DNA from: Allobosea sp. Root381
Lineage (GTDB): Bacteria; Pseudomonadota; Alphaproteobacteria; Rhizobiales; Beijerinckiaceae
Direction: 5' to 3'
Assembly: GCF_001429395.1 (NCBI RefSeq)
Contig: NZ_LMJT01000001.1
Span: 338,740 to 402,739 of the forward strand
Length of the DNA stretch: 64,000 nt
The notes beneath the pieces are model-generated. The model worked only from the letters and a program-made list of their open reading frames with translations. It had not been told where the DNA came from and ran no database searches. Both the position numbers and the translations under genes were made by a program. Shown here piece by piece: positions 8,529 to 18,753 of the stretch. Numbering within the stretch: the stretch's first letter is position 1; every line of letters begins with the position of its first letter.

Positions 8529-8550
8529 GGCATCGGATCCATCCGATGCC
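8529..8550 (-). terminator. Hairpin after cspA, possible terminator
   Basis: Perfect inverted repeat GGCATCGGAT (8529-8538) and ATCCGATGCC (8541-8550), 14 bases after the cspA stop. It lacks a clear U run, so it may be a Rho-independent terminator of low quality or an mRNA-stabilising hairpin. Confidence 0.45.
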
Positions 8551-8563
8551 CTGGCGGCCAGCC

Positions 8564-8773
8564 TCAGGCGACGGCGAGGTTGCCGGCCGAGGACTTGCCG
8601 GTCTTGCGATCGGCGATCAGCTCGTAGGAAACGACCTGACCCTCGACCAGCTCACGCAGGCCGGCGCGCTCGACGGCGCTGATGTGGACGAAGATGTCCT
8701 GTCCGCCGTTCTCAGGGGTGATGAAGCCATAGCCCTTGGTGGTGTTGAACCACTTGACGGTGCCCTTGTTCAT
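8564..8773 (-). CDS. CspA-family cold shock protein
   Basis: A 69-residue single cold-shock domain. RNP1 (KGYGFI) and RNP2 (DIFVHI) are both present, after the usual start [10 protein letters not shown]. Such proteins bind single-stranded RNA and melt secondary structure in the cytoplasm. The sequence between this start and the next gene (8774-9046) leaves room for the long 5-prime leader typical of cold-shock mRNAs, but I could not assign a defined thermosensor. The helicase and infA downstream on the same strand make a cold-adaptation group, although the 270-base gap to the helicase suggests a separate promoter for it. Confidence 0.95.
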   Translation of the reverse strand: MNKGTVKWFNTTKGYGFITPENGGQDIFVHISAVERAGLRELVEGQVVSYELIADRKTGKSSAGNLAVA

Positions 8774-9046
8774 GAAGGCAATCCTTACGTTTCAGATCCG
8801 CGTATGTGGTGAAGACACGACGCGACGCGCGGACGCCTGCCATGGCCTTGTAGTCGATGTGTGGTGGATCTGATTCGTGCCCGCCGACCGGGTGAACCCG
8901 CGCGGAGGATTGGCCAGAACCCGGCCGCATCTCGTCTTACATGGGTGGAACTAGCACGAAATGCAATGAGGGTCCAGCGAGGGGCTGGAACCCGGCTCCG
9001 CGGGCCCTGTTGTCGCATGAATGGACGGCGCAACAGGAGAACGGCG

Positions 9047-9541
9047 ATGCCGATGAAACTCGCAGGCTCGTGCCGCTGCGGCAAGGTCAGCTTCAGGCTC
9101 GAGAGCCATGCGCCCGTGCCGTACCAGCTCTGCTATTGCTCGATCTGCCGGAAGACCGCGGGCGGCGGCGGCTTCGCGATCAACCTCTCCGGCGACGCCC
9201 GGACGCTGGACATCGAGGGCGAGAGCGCGCTCGGGCTGTTCCGGGCCGAGATCGTCGACGACGACGGAAACTGCGAGATCTCCTCCGGCGAGCGACGCTT
9301 CTGCACGCATTGCGGAACGGCGCTCTGGCTCTTCGATCCGCGCTGGCCCGACCTCGTCCACCCCTTCGCCGCGGCTATCGACAGCGACCTGCCGGTTCCG
9401 CCGGAGAAGACGCATATCCTGCTGCGCTTCAAGGCGAACTGGGTCGAGCCGGCGATCGGCGACCGCGACCAGCGCTTCGACGGCTATCCCGAGGAGTCGA
9501 TCGAGGACTGGCACCGCAAGCGCGGCCTCTGGATCGATTGA
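9047..9541 (+). CDS. GFA family zinc-binding protein
   Basis: A 164-residue protein of the glutathione-dependent formaldehyde-activating (GFA/CENP-V) family. The zinc ligands are all visible: CRCG (about residues 9-12), CYCSICRK (about 29-36) and CTHCGT (about 85-90). Members form S-(hydroxymethyl)glutathione from formaldehyde in a few cases, but most have unknown substrates. The start at 9047 has AGGAGA 8 bases upstream, and the frame upstream of it has no family similarity. It is a single gene on the plus strand, convergent with ppdK. Confidence 0.88.
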   Translation: MPMKLAGSCRCGKVSFRLESHAPVPYQLCYCSICRKTAGGGGFAINLSGDARTLDIEGESALGLFRAEIVDDDGNCEISSGERRFCTHCGTALWLFDPRWPDLVHPFAAAIDSDLPVPPEKTHILLRFKANWVEPAIGDRDQRFDGYPEESIEDWHRKRGLWID

Positions 9542-9565
9542 TCCAAAGCCGGCCCCCTGCCCCGC

Positions 9566-12253
<2,688 letters not shown>

Positions 12254-12436
12254 TCAAACCTCTTCATTCAGCCCGGCGCAGCAACGCCGAGGCGATCCAA
12301 AAGTTTCCGCGCAGCACCCATCGCGCCCGGGCACCGACGGCAGGGACGGTGCGGTCATGCCGAAAAGCGGATGAACAATCAATGAGCCGGGGGATGATGG
12401 CCGCAGATCGCGCTCGACCCTCCGGGCAACTGCAAT

Positions 12437-12844
12437 CTACTCCGGCGTGATCAGCTGAACCGTCGGAAAATAGCTTCGGTAGCGCGTCGCATCGCGCGTC
12501 ATCAGGCGGTAGCCAGCCACTGCCGCATGAGCTCCGATGAAGAAATCTGGCAGCGGCGAGAGTTTTGCGCCGCCACGCCGCCGATAGGACAGGAAGGACT
12601 TTCCGGCGAGGAAGGCGGCCGCATAGGGAACCTCCTCCCGTTCGATCATCTCTTTCGGCAAGGCGGCATCGAGATCCTCGATGCGCGAATAGCGGACCGA
12701 AACCTCCGCATAGATGACCGGATTGATGACGAGGCGAGCGCTGTCGGCCGCCTGTTCGAGCGCCTGCGCGGACCACGCAAACCAGTGCGGGTCTTCCGTC
12801 ATCACATCGAGAAGGACATTGCTGTCGACCAGTATGGCGCTCAT
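12437..12844 (-). CDS. PIN-domain toxin, VapC family
   Basis: A 135-residue PIN-domain protein. The acidic residues that bind magnesium are in place: LVDSNVLLD (residues 5-13), a glutamate in VIYAEVSVRY (about 43-52), the aspartate in PLPDFFIGA (about 97-105) and the RDATRY aspartate (about 116-121). VapC toxins are ribonucleases that cut tRNA or rRNA and are held inactive by VapB. The gene overlaps the upstream antitoxin gene by four bases (ATGA), so the two are translationally coupled. The RNA target cannot be read from sequence. Confidence 0.9.
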   Translation of the reverse strand: MSAILVDSNVLLDVMTEDPHWFAWSAQALEQAADSARLVINPVIYAEVSVRYSRIEDLDAALPKEMIEREEVPYAAAFLAGKSFLSYRRRGGAKLSPLPDFFIGAHAAVAGYRLMTRDATRYRSYFPTVQLITPE

Positions 12845-13077
12845 TCGGTCTCGCGGGTCAGCGCCATGATGTCTTCGGTGCTCATGGCGACATCGCCACG
12901 CCCGCGCAGATGCGCGACGAAGCGCGCCCCACGTCCGGCCTTCTTGCCGGCCTTGGCCCGGACGATGCTGACGACCTTGCCGTCGAACGCGAACGCCACC
13001 TCGGTATGGGGCAGCAATCCCGCCCGCTCCCGGATGTCAGCCGGAATCGTCACCTGCCCCTTCGACGTGATGCGCAT
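12841..13077 (-). CDS. AbrB-type antitoxin, VapB family
   Basis: A 78-residue protein with an N-terminal SpoVT/AbrB DNA-binding fold (MRITSKGQVTIPADIRERAG, then FDGKVVSIV) and a C-terminal tail (about 50-78) that would wrap the VapC toxin. It is the antitoxin and the likely repressor of the operon. The start ATG at 13077 has AAGGAGG just upstream, and this site overlaps the edge of a 28-bp palindrome at 13086-13113. The stop overlaps the vapC start by four bases. Confidence 0.9.
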   Translation of the reverse strand: MRITSKGQVTIPADIRERAGLLPHTEVAFAFDGKVVSIVRAKAGKKAGRGARFVAHLRGRGDVAMSTEDIMALTRETE

Positions 13078-13085
13078 GGCGATCC

Positions 13086-13113
13086 TCCTTACTCTTACTG
13101 GTAAGAGTAAGGA
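13086..13113. promoter_or_regulatory. vapBC operator palindrome
   Basis: TCCTTACTCTTAC (13086-13098) is the exact reverse complement of 13101-13113, with a TG centre. It ends 8 bases before the vapB start and covers part of its ribosome site, a position expected for autorepression by the VapBC complex. Confidence 0.75.
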
Positions 13114-13157
13114 TTGAGGTCGTCCGAGACAAGCCTGCCCGCCGGCTGGCATCCATC

Positions 13158-13652
13158 TCAGCGCCGCGGCGCCCGCGCCTTCTTCGGCCAGCGCAGGGGC
13201 CAGTTGACGATCCTGTCGGGAACGTCGTCGTCGGGCACCTCGTCCTCGTTGCCGTATACGCGGCCGCGCACGGAAACGCCCGCCGCGACCACCGTATCCG
13301 GATCGCCCGAGACGAGCGGGTGCCACCAGGGCAGGTCCCGCCCCTCCGCGACCAGCCGATAGGCGCAGGTTGGCGGCAGCCAGGGCAGCGTGCGCACGTC
13401 GTGCGGCGTCAGCGTCACGCAGTCCGGCACCTGGACGGAGCGGTTCGCATAGTCCTTGCAGCGGCAGGTGCCGGCATCGAAGAGGCGGCAGCCGATGTCG
13501 GTGGCGAGGATCCTGCCGGTATCCTCGTCCTCGAGCTTGACGAGGCAGCAGCGGCCGCAGCCGTCGCAGAGCGACTCCCACTGCTCGCGGTCCATCGCCT
13601 CGAGCGGGGTCGTGCGCCAGAATGGCTCGTCGGTTTTTCGGTCGCTGGTCAT
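13158..13652 (-). CDS. YcgN/YkgJ family cysteine-cluster protein
   Basis: A 164-residue protein of the UPF0260 (YcgN) family. It has the cysteine-rich metal-binding blocks CDGCGRCC (about residues 29-36), [16 protein letters not shown] (about 53-68) and PTCAYRL (about 94-100). Such clusters probably bind zinc or an iron-sulfur centre. The biochemical role is not established for this branch. It is upstream of vapB but 80 bases away on the same strand and has its own start with no overlap. It is divergent from the penicillin-binding protein gene. Confidence 0.88.
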   Translation of the reverse strand: MTSDRKTDEPFWRTTPLEAMDREQWESLCDGCGRCCLVKLEDEDTGRILATDIGCRLFDAGTCRCKDYANRSVQVPDCVTLTPHDVRTLPWLPPTCAYRLVAEGRDLPWWHPLVSGDPDTVVAAGVSVRGRVYGNEDEVPDDDVPDRIVNWPLRWPKKARAPRR

Positions 13653-13916
13653 GCGGCCTTATGCTCTGCCCGGAATTTGGATGGAAGGGCGGCGAAACGG
13701 TGGCAACCGCAGCACAGTCCGTCCCGAAACGGCACGGACGCGCTGGCCCGTAACCTGCTCATCCGCAAGAATGTGATCCAGCCCACTTAACCTTGTGGCA
13801 GGAAGCAGTATCTATCCCGGCAGGGGCTGGATTATGGTGCCGAGGCGGCCCGGGCGCGGCAGGACGATGTCGCGGCCGTGCGTCACGGCAGCTCGCGACG
13901 GAATTCCGGAGTTGTA

Positions 13917-16136
13917 ATGGAATTCAGGAAGGCAGGCTGGACGACCCGACTGAAGCGCTTCGCGCTTGCGGTCGATTCATGGGTCGATGCCGGGCTGTGG
14001 GGCGCGGCGCGGCGGGCAGGCGATGGCTATGAGCGCATCCGCAGCTTCTCCGACCGGCTGACCCTGTCCGGCGGCCAGAGGGTCGCGGCCGAGTTCGCCA
14101 GCGAAGGGCTGAACATCGGCATCGTCGGCGCCCTGGTGATGCTGACCTTCGCCATCCCCTCCTTCCAGGAAGGGCGCGAGGACGCGCTCAGGCACCAGGT
14201 CTTCGCCGTCACCTTCCTCGATCGCTACGGCGTCGAGCTCGGCCATCGGGGCGCCCGCCACGACGACTCGCTGAGCCTGGAGGAGATGCCCGACCATCTG
14301 CTCAAGGCGGTTCTCGCCACCGAGGACCGGCGCTTCTACGACCATTTCGGCATCGACGTCATCGGCACGTTCCGGGCGCTGACCGTGAATGCGCGCGCCT
14401 CCGGCGTCGTCCAGGGCGGCTCGTCGCTGACGCAGCAGCTCGCCAAGAACCTGTTCCTGACCAATGAGCGCTCGCTCGACCGCAAGATCAAGGAAGCTTT
14501 TCTGGCGCTGTGGCTGGAGCAGCGGCTCACCAAGAACGAGATCCTGAAGCTCTACCTCGACCGCGCCTATATGGGCGGCGGCACCTTCGGCGTGGCTGCG
14601 GCGGCGGATTACTATTTCGGCAAGTCGGTGCGGGACATCAGCCTCGGCGAGGCCGCGATGCTGGCCGGCCTGTTCAAGGCGCCGTCCAAATTCGCGCCGC
14701 ATGTCAACCTGCCGGCGGCGCGCTCGCGCGCCAACGACGTGCTGAACGCGATGGTCGATGCCGGCTTCATGACGGCCGGCCAGGTCGACAGCGCCAAGCG
14801 CAACCCGGCAACCCCGGTCGACAGGCGTCGCGATTCGAGTCCCGACTATTATCTCGACTGGGCATTCGACGAGATCCGGCGGCTGGCGGATGACGGCAAG
14901 ATCGGCCCCGACCGCGTCTTGACCGTCAAGACCCCGCACGACCCCGCAATCCAGGAGCGGGCCGACGAGACGGTCGAGTCGATCCTGCGCCAGCACGGGC
15001 CGGCCTATCGCGCCAAGCAGGCCGCGACGGTGGTGATGGATACGGACGGGGCGGTGCGCGCCATCGTCGGCGGTCGCGACTACGGTGCGAGCCAGTTCAA
15101 CCGCGCGACGGCAAGCCTCAGGCAGCCCGGTTCGTCGTTCAAGCCCTTTGTCTATGCGGCAGCGCTCCAGGCGGGGCTCTACAAGCCGAACACCACGGTC
15201 ACGGACCGCCCGGTCTGCATCGGCAACTGGTGCCCCAACAATTACGGGCGGTCCTTCTCCGGCTCGATGCCGCTGACGGTGGCGCTGGCGAAGTCGATCA
15301 ACACGATCCCGGTACAGATGTCGATCGCGATGGGACAGGCGACGGGCGAGACCCATGTCGCGCGCGCCGCCCGCATCGGCCGGATGAAGATCATCGAGAC
15401 AAGCCGGGCGATGGGGCTGACCACACCGCTGAACGACACGGTCTCGCTGCCGATCGGCGCCGCCGAGGTGACGGTGATCGACATGGCCGCCGGCTACGCC
15501 GTCCTCGCCAATGGCGGCAAGCGCGCCAAGCCTTATGCCGCGCTGGAGATCCATAATTCGCAAGGGGACTCGATCTATCGGCACGATCGCGACGAGCCGG
15601 CGGCCCAAGTCCTGAGCACGCAGGTCGCGCAGGACATGAACTTCATGCTGGCCAAGGTGCCGACCGAGGGCACTGCCCGTCGTGCCGCGCTGGAAGGCGT
15701 CGTCACCGCCGGCAAGACCGGCACGACCAACGGCTACAAGGACGCCTGGTATGTCGGCTATTCCGGCAACCTCGTCGGGGCGGTCTGGTTCGGCAACGAC
15801 GATTCCTCCGAGACCAACAACATGACCGGCGGCTCCCTGCCGGCAATGACCTTCAAGGAGATCATGCAGTTCGCCCACCAGGGGCTGGAGCTGAAGCCGA
15901 TCCCGGGCGTCGCGCCGCCGGATCCGAAGGCCCCGGCCGTCGCCAGGGCGCCGGCGCCGGCCGCCGCCACCGCGACCTCCGGGCCGGGCGCCGGACATAT
16001 GCCGCGCCAGTCCTTCGAGGTGCTCTCGGCCGTCGGCGCGATGTTCAAGACGATCGAGCCTGCACGCGCCGCTGGGCCGCGCCTGCAGGTCGGCATCCGC
16101 GAGGTTTCGGCCGGCGCGCAGTCGCGAATCCGTTGA
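13917..16136 (+). CDS. Class A penicillin-binding protein (PBP1A family)
   Basis: A 739-residue bifunctional peptidoglycan synthase. One membrane anchor lies near residues 65-82. The GT51 glycosyltransferase domain follows, with VLATEDRRFYDHFGID (catalytic glutamate), GGSSLTQQLAKN and the RKIKEAFLALWLE block. The transpeptidase domain has the three active-site motifs SFKP (in QPGSSFKPF), SIN (in AKSINTIPV) and KTGTT (about residues 598-602). The tail is proline- and alanine-rich. It polymerises and crosslinks the wall in the periplasm. ATG 13917 is chosen because GGAG precedes it; a GTG at 13878 would add 13 residues. Confidence 0.93.
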   Translation: MEFRKAGWTTRLKRFALAVDSWVDAGLWGAARRAGDGYERIRSFSDRLTLSGGQRVAAEFASEGLNIGIVGALVMLTFAIPSFQEGREDALRHQVFAVTFLDRYGVELGHRGARHDDSLSLEEMPDHLLKAVLATEDRRFYDHFGIDVIGTFRALTVNARASGVVQGGSSLTQQLAKNLFLTNERSLDRKIKEAFLALWLEQRLTKNEILKLYLDRAYMGGGTFGVAAAADYYFGKSVRDISLGEAAMLAGLFKAPSKFAPHVNLPAARSRANDVLNAMVDAGFMTAGQVDSAKRNPATPVDRRRDSSPDYYLDWAFDEIRRLADDGKIGPDRVLTVKTPHDPAIQERADETVESILRQHGPAYRAKQAATVVMDTDGAVRAIVGGRDYGASQFNRATASLRQPGSSFKPFVYAAALQAGLYKPNTTVTDRPVCIGNWCPNNYGRSFSGSMPLTVALAKSINTIPVQMSIAMGQATGETHVARAARIGRMKIIETSRAMGLTTPLNDTVSLPIGAAEVTVIDMAAGYAVLANGGKRAKPYAALEIHNSQGDSIYRHDRDEPAAQVLSTQVAQDMNFMLAKVPTEGTARRAALEGVVTAGKTGTTNGYKDAWYVGYSGNLVGAVWFGNDDSSETNNMTGGSLPAMTFKEIMQFAHQGLELKPIPGVAPPDPKAPAVARAPAPAAATATSGPGAGHMPRQSFEVLSAVGAMFKTIEPARAAGPRLQVGIREVSAGAQSRIR

Positions 16137-16206
16137 CGCGCCCGCTCGCGCTGGTTCAACTCGCGCCGCCGGCCACCATCGACGGGCCGGTTTTGAAAGC
16201 AGGACC

Positions 16207-16782
16207 GTGCGCGTCTTCCACCTCGCCTATGTGATCGCGCTCGGCGCCGGGCTCGGCCTGGCCTCGGCCCATCTCGCCGTGGCCGGCCGCCCCTTCCTCG
16301 GCAAGGTCGAGATCGGGCCCTGGCAGGCCTGGCCGCGCAGCGGCGGGCGCGACATCGACCCCTATATGCGCGCCTGGCTCGCCCGCGGCGTGCATCTGCC
16401 GCTCGGCGCCGGCGAGGGACTCGAGCTGGTCGCCGAGCGCGACGACCAGGGCTCGCTGCTCGACGGCCGCTGCCGCTATCTCCTGTCCGGGGTGACGCCG
16501 ACCACGCGCGGCTGGACGCTGAGCGTCACCGACGCCGACGGGCGGGCCTTCCGCCTGCCGCTCGACCGCAGCGGCTTCACCGATGCCGAGGTGTTGCGTG
16601 ACGAGGACGGCTCGCTGCGCATCGCCGCTGCCTCCTGGCCGCAGGCCGGCAACTGGCTGCCCCTGCCGACGAGCGGGCGCCTCCAGCTGCGATTGCGGCT
16701 CTACGACACGCCGATCGCGACCCAGGCCGGCGAGACGCGGCCGGAGAGCCTGCCGCGCATCCAGCGCCTCGACTGCCAATGA
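16207..16782 (+). CDS. DUF1214 domain protein
   Basis: A 191-residue protein with an N-terminal hydrophobic segment (residues 5-26) that works as signal or anchor. The rest matches the DUF1214 fold, with GPWQAWPRSGGRDIDPYMRAW, GRCRYLLSG and GWTLSVTDADGR as landmarks. DUF1214 and DUF1254 often occur fused in larger proteins; here they are split over two neighbouring genes, the usual pattern in Hyphomicrobiales. The function is unknown; an envelope location is inferred from the N-terminus. The start is a GTG at 16207. The stop overlaps the next gene by four bases. Confidence 0.8.
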   Translation: MRVFHLAYVIALGAGLGLASAHLAVAGRPFLGKVEIGPWQAWPRSGGRDIDPYMRAWLARGVHLPLGAGEGLELVAERDDQGSLLDGRCRYLLSGVTPTTRGWTLSVTDADGRAFRLPLDRSGFTDAEVLRDEDGSLRIAAASWPQAGNWLPLPTSGRLQLRLRLYDTPIATQAGETRPESLPRIQRLDCQ

Positions 16783-17411
16783 ACGCGGCCGGACGCGATT
16801 CCGCGAAAGGCGCCGCGGCGAGGCCGCGCGATCTCGGCGCACGGATCGCCGCCGGCATCCGCCGGCTGCTGCTCGCCACCGCCGCCGGGCTGGTGCTCGC
16901 AGGCATCGTCCATATCGTGACGATCCTGCTGATCCCGGTCCTCTCCCTCAGCGATGCCAACCACGCCTATCGCGCGCTGGGGACGGGCGGCCGGGCCGAG
17001 CTGATCGCATCCGTCGGCGACGGGCGCAGCCTGCCCCTGCCACGCGAGGCCGATCCGGCGACGGTAACGGCCATCTGCAGCTACGATCTCGCGGCCGGGC
17101 CGATGCGCGTCGTCGCCCACACCGGCACTTTGCCGCTCGGGCTGACCCTGCATCGCAGCGGCGGCGGCGTGATCTACGCGATCACCGACCGCGCCGCGAT
17201 CCGCGGGGTCGTCGAGTTCGTGGTGATGACAGAGGAGCAGCGCGACGAGCGGATCGCACGCGACGAAGAGGGCGAGGCGGCGCGCGAGCTGCGGGTGGTT
17301 TCAGATACCGACCAGGGGCTGATCGTGGCGCGCGTGCTGATGCGGCAGCCCTCCGACAAGGCCGACGCCGAGGCGCTGGCGACAGGCGTCGCCTGCGGCA
17401 TGGCTGATTAG
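16779..17411 (+). CDS. DUF1254 domain protein
   Basis: A 210-residue protein with a basic N-terminus and a membrane segment (about residues 31-57: LLLATAAGLVLAGIVHIV onward), then a DUF1254-like domain (HAYRALGTGGR, AICSYDLAAGP, VVAHTGTLPL). It begins within the stop of the DUF1214 gene (ATGA), so the two are coupled and likely work together in the envelope. The function is not known. A repeat element follows at 17440. Confidence 0.78.
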   Translation: MNAAGRDSAKGAAARPRDLGARIAAGIRRLLLATAAGLVLAGIVHIVTILLIPVLSLSDANHAYRALGTGGRAELIASVGDGRSLPLPREADPATVTAICSYDLAAGPMRVVAHTGTLPLGLTLHRSGGGVIYAITDRAAIRGVVEFVVMTEEQRDERIARDEEGEAARELRVVSDTDQGLIVARVLMRQPSDKADAEALATGVACGMAD

Positions 17412-17439
17412 GCATGATCCATGAGGTCGTATCAATTCC

Positions 17440-17530
17440 CGTCATTGCGAGCGTAAGCGAAGCAATCCAGGGGGCGCAGAGCCCTGCGGCCCTTGGATTG
17501 CTTCGTCGCTGACGCTCCTCGCGATGATGG
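17440..17530. repeat. 91-bp dispersed palindromic repeat, copy A
   Basis: Starts CGTCATTGCGAGCG and ends CGATGATGG. Internal arms CGAAGCAATCCA (17458-17469) and TGGATTGCTTCG (17494-17505) are exact reverse complements. The same architecture recurs at 39679-39770, and one half of it at 28365-28395. It resembles the BIME/REP-like repeats widespread in Bradyrhizobium and relatives. It sits between convergent genes and may also stop transcription. Confidence 0.88.
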
Positions 17531-17561
17531 CTAATGCGTTTCAGCCCGATCGGAAACGGGC

Positions 17562-18356
17562 TCAGCCCTTGTAGACCACCGGGGGCCTGCCCCCCTCCCC
17601 TCCGAAGGTGCCGATCAGCTGCATCTTGCAGAGCGGGCCGGCCTCGGCCTCGAGCGCCATGATGGCGCGCTCGGCGCGGATGCCCTCGCGCGACGGCATC
17701 TCGACGACGAGGTTGGCGAGCGCGTAGCGGTAGCTCTCGAGCCTGAAATTGATGCGCTCGCAGACCCAGAGGATCAGTCCCTCGTTCTCGATCACGCGGG
17801 CCTGGGCCGGCTCGATCTGCGTCGATGGCACATGGGGCGAGCCCTCGGCAGTGCGCATCCGCACCCGGTCAGCGGCGACGACCCGCATCGCATTGGCGCG
17901 GAAGGGGCCGATCAGCAGCCGGTCGGCATTCACATCCTCGGCCAGACGGTTATAGCGCGAGGCCTGCGACGAGAAGGAGCCGGAGGTCAGCGCATTGAAG
18001 TAGTCGGAGACGGCGCCGGATTGCGCCTGCGCCGGCAGTATCCGGTGATGGGCCAGATCCGACACCTGCCTCTGGAAGACGCTGCGCTCATGGGCCGGCA
18101 TGATGAAACGCCAGGCGCGGTCGCGCAGCTGCTCCTCATCGTCGGTCAAGCGGAAATGCGAGGCGGCCTCGCCGCGCGCGGTGGCCGACCAGAAGCCGGC
18201 CTGCGGCGCGACGACCTGACTCCAGTAGTCCTGTCGCGGCCGGCCGAGATCGCCCGTGCTCGTGCAGGCACTCACCCCGAGCCCGATCAGGAGCGCGGCC
18301 AGCCGGCGGCTGCGCCGGGACAGGGCGCGCCCGTTGTCGGCAGGGCACTCGCTCAC
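17562..18356 (-). CDS. Lipoprotein, unknown function
   Basis: A 264-residue protein with a lipoprotein signal peptide: an arginine-rich start, a hydrophobic core and a lipobox ending LGVSAC near residue 31, so the cysteine would be lipidated. The mature part has no motif I know; DYWSQVVAPQAGFWS, ERSVFQRQVSDLAHHR and ERINFRLESYRYAL look like conserved blocks. It overlaps the upstream small gene by four bases, which implies joint translation. It faces the periplasm as an inner- or outer-membrane lipoprotein. The name is limited to what the signal shows. Confidence 0.78.
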   Translation of the reverse strand: MSECPADNGRALSRRSRRLAALLIGLGVSACTSTGDLGRPRQDYWSQVVAPQAGFWSATARGEAASHFRLTDDEEQLRDRAWRFIMPAHERSVFQRQVSDLAHHRILPAQAQSGAVSDYFNALTSGSFSSQASRYNRLAEDVNADRLLIGPFRANAMRVVAADRVRMRTAEGSPHVPSTQIEPAQARVIENEGLILWVCERINFRLESYRYALANLVVEMPSREGIRAERAIMALEAEAGPLCKMQLIGTFGGEGGRPPVVYKG

Positions 18357-18589
18357 GCCGGCTGCCTGGAGATCGTCGCCTTCTTAGGCCGCTTCGGCGC
18401 GCCGGCCGCCACCGTAGCCACGATGCGCCGCCTGCGCCGGCCCGTCGGTTCTGGCGCAGCCGGCTCGGGCTCGCGCTCGTAGCGAACGCCGGTGAAAAAC
18501 AGGATCATTGCCGGCTCCTGCCGCGGGGCAGCCGGAGCCTCTGAAGCCTGCGCACGCAGCCGCGGCGCGAGGGGGATGACGACGGCCAT
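18353..18589 (-). CDS. Small basic protein, unknown function
   Basis: A 78-residue protein upstream of and overlapping the lipoprotein gene by four bases. It has a central ILFFTGVRYERE block followed by a run of five arginines and a basic tail (PKRPKKATI). I do not recognise it. The start at 18589 has GGAGGCG 6 bases upstream, which supports it as a real gene. A perfect CtrA box lies 78 bases upstream, shared with the divergent DUF2336 gene. Confidence 0.7.
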   Translation of the reverse strand: MAVVIPLAPRLRAQASEAPAAPRQEPAMILFFTGVRYEREPEPAAPEPTGRRRRRIVATVAAGAPKRPKKATISRQPA

Positions 18590-18666
18590 GATGCGCCTCC
18601 ATGTCTTGGCGCCTGGGTTGCGGTCGTGGGAGAGCACTCTCCGGCTCGCATCAGGCCCGGACATGG

Positions 18667-18681
18667 TTAACGCTGCCTTAA
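18667..18681. promoter_or_regulatory. CtrA box, perfect
   Basis: TTAA (18667-18670), seven bases, TTAA (18678-18681): a full match to the CtrA consensus TTAA-N7-TTAA. It is in the divergent gap between the small basic protein/lipoprotein pair and the DUF2336 gene, 73 bases before the latter. Confidence 0.65.
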
Positions 18682-18753
18682 AGCCTCGGGGATTATCCTG
18701 CACGGACGCCAAGAATCGCCCGTCTCCGTGTCCGATTACCGCCCGAGCCCGCC

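Noticed and set aside
13878..13916. GTG start of the penicillin-binding protein
   Set aside because: It adds 13 residues without conserved character, while the ATG at 13917 has a GGAG site at good distance.
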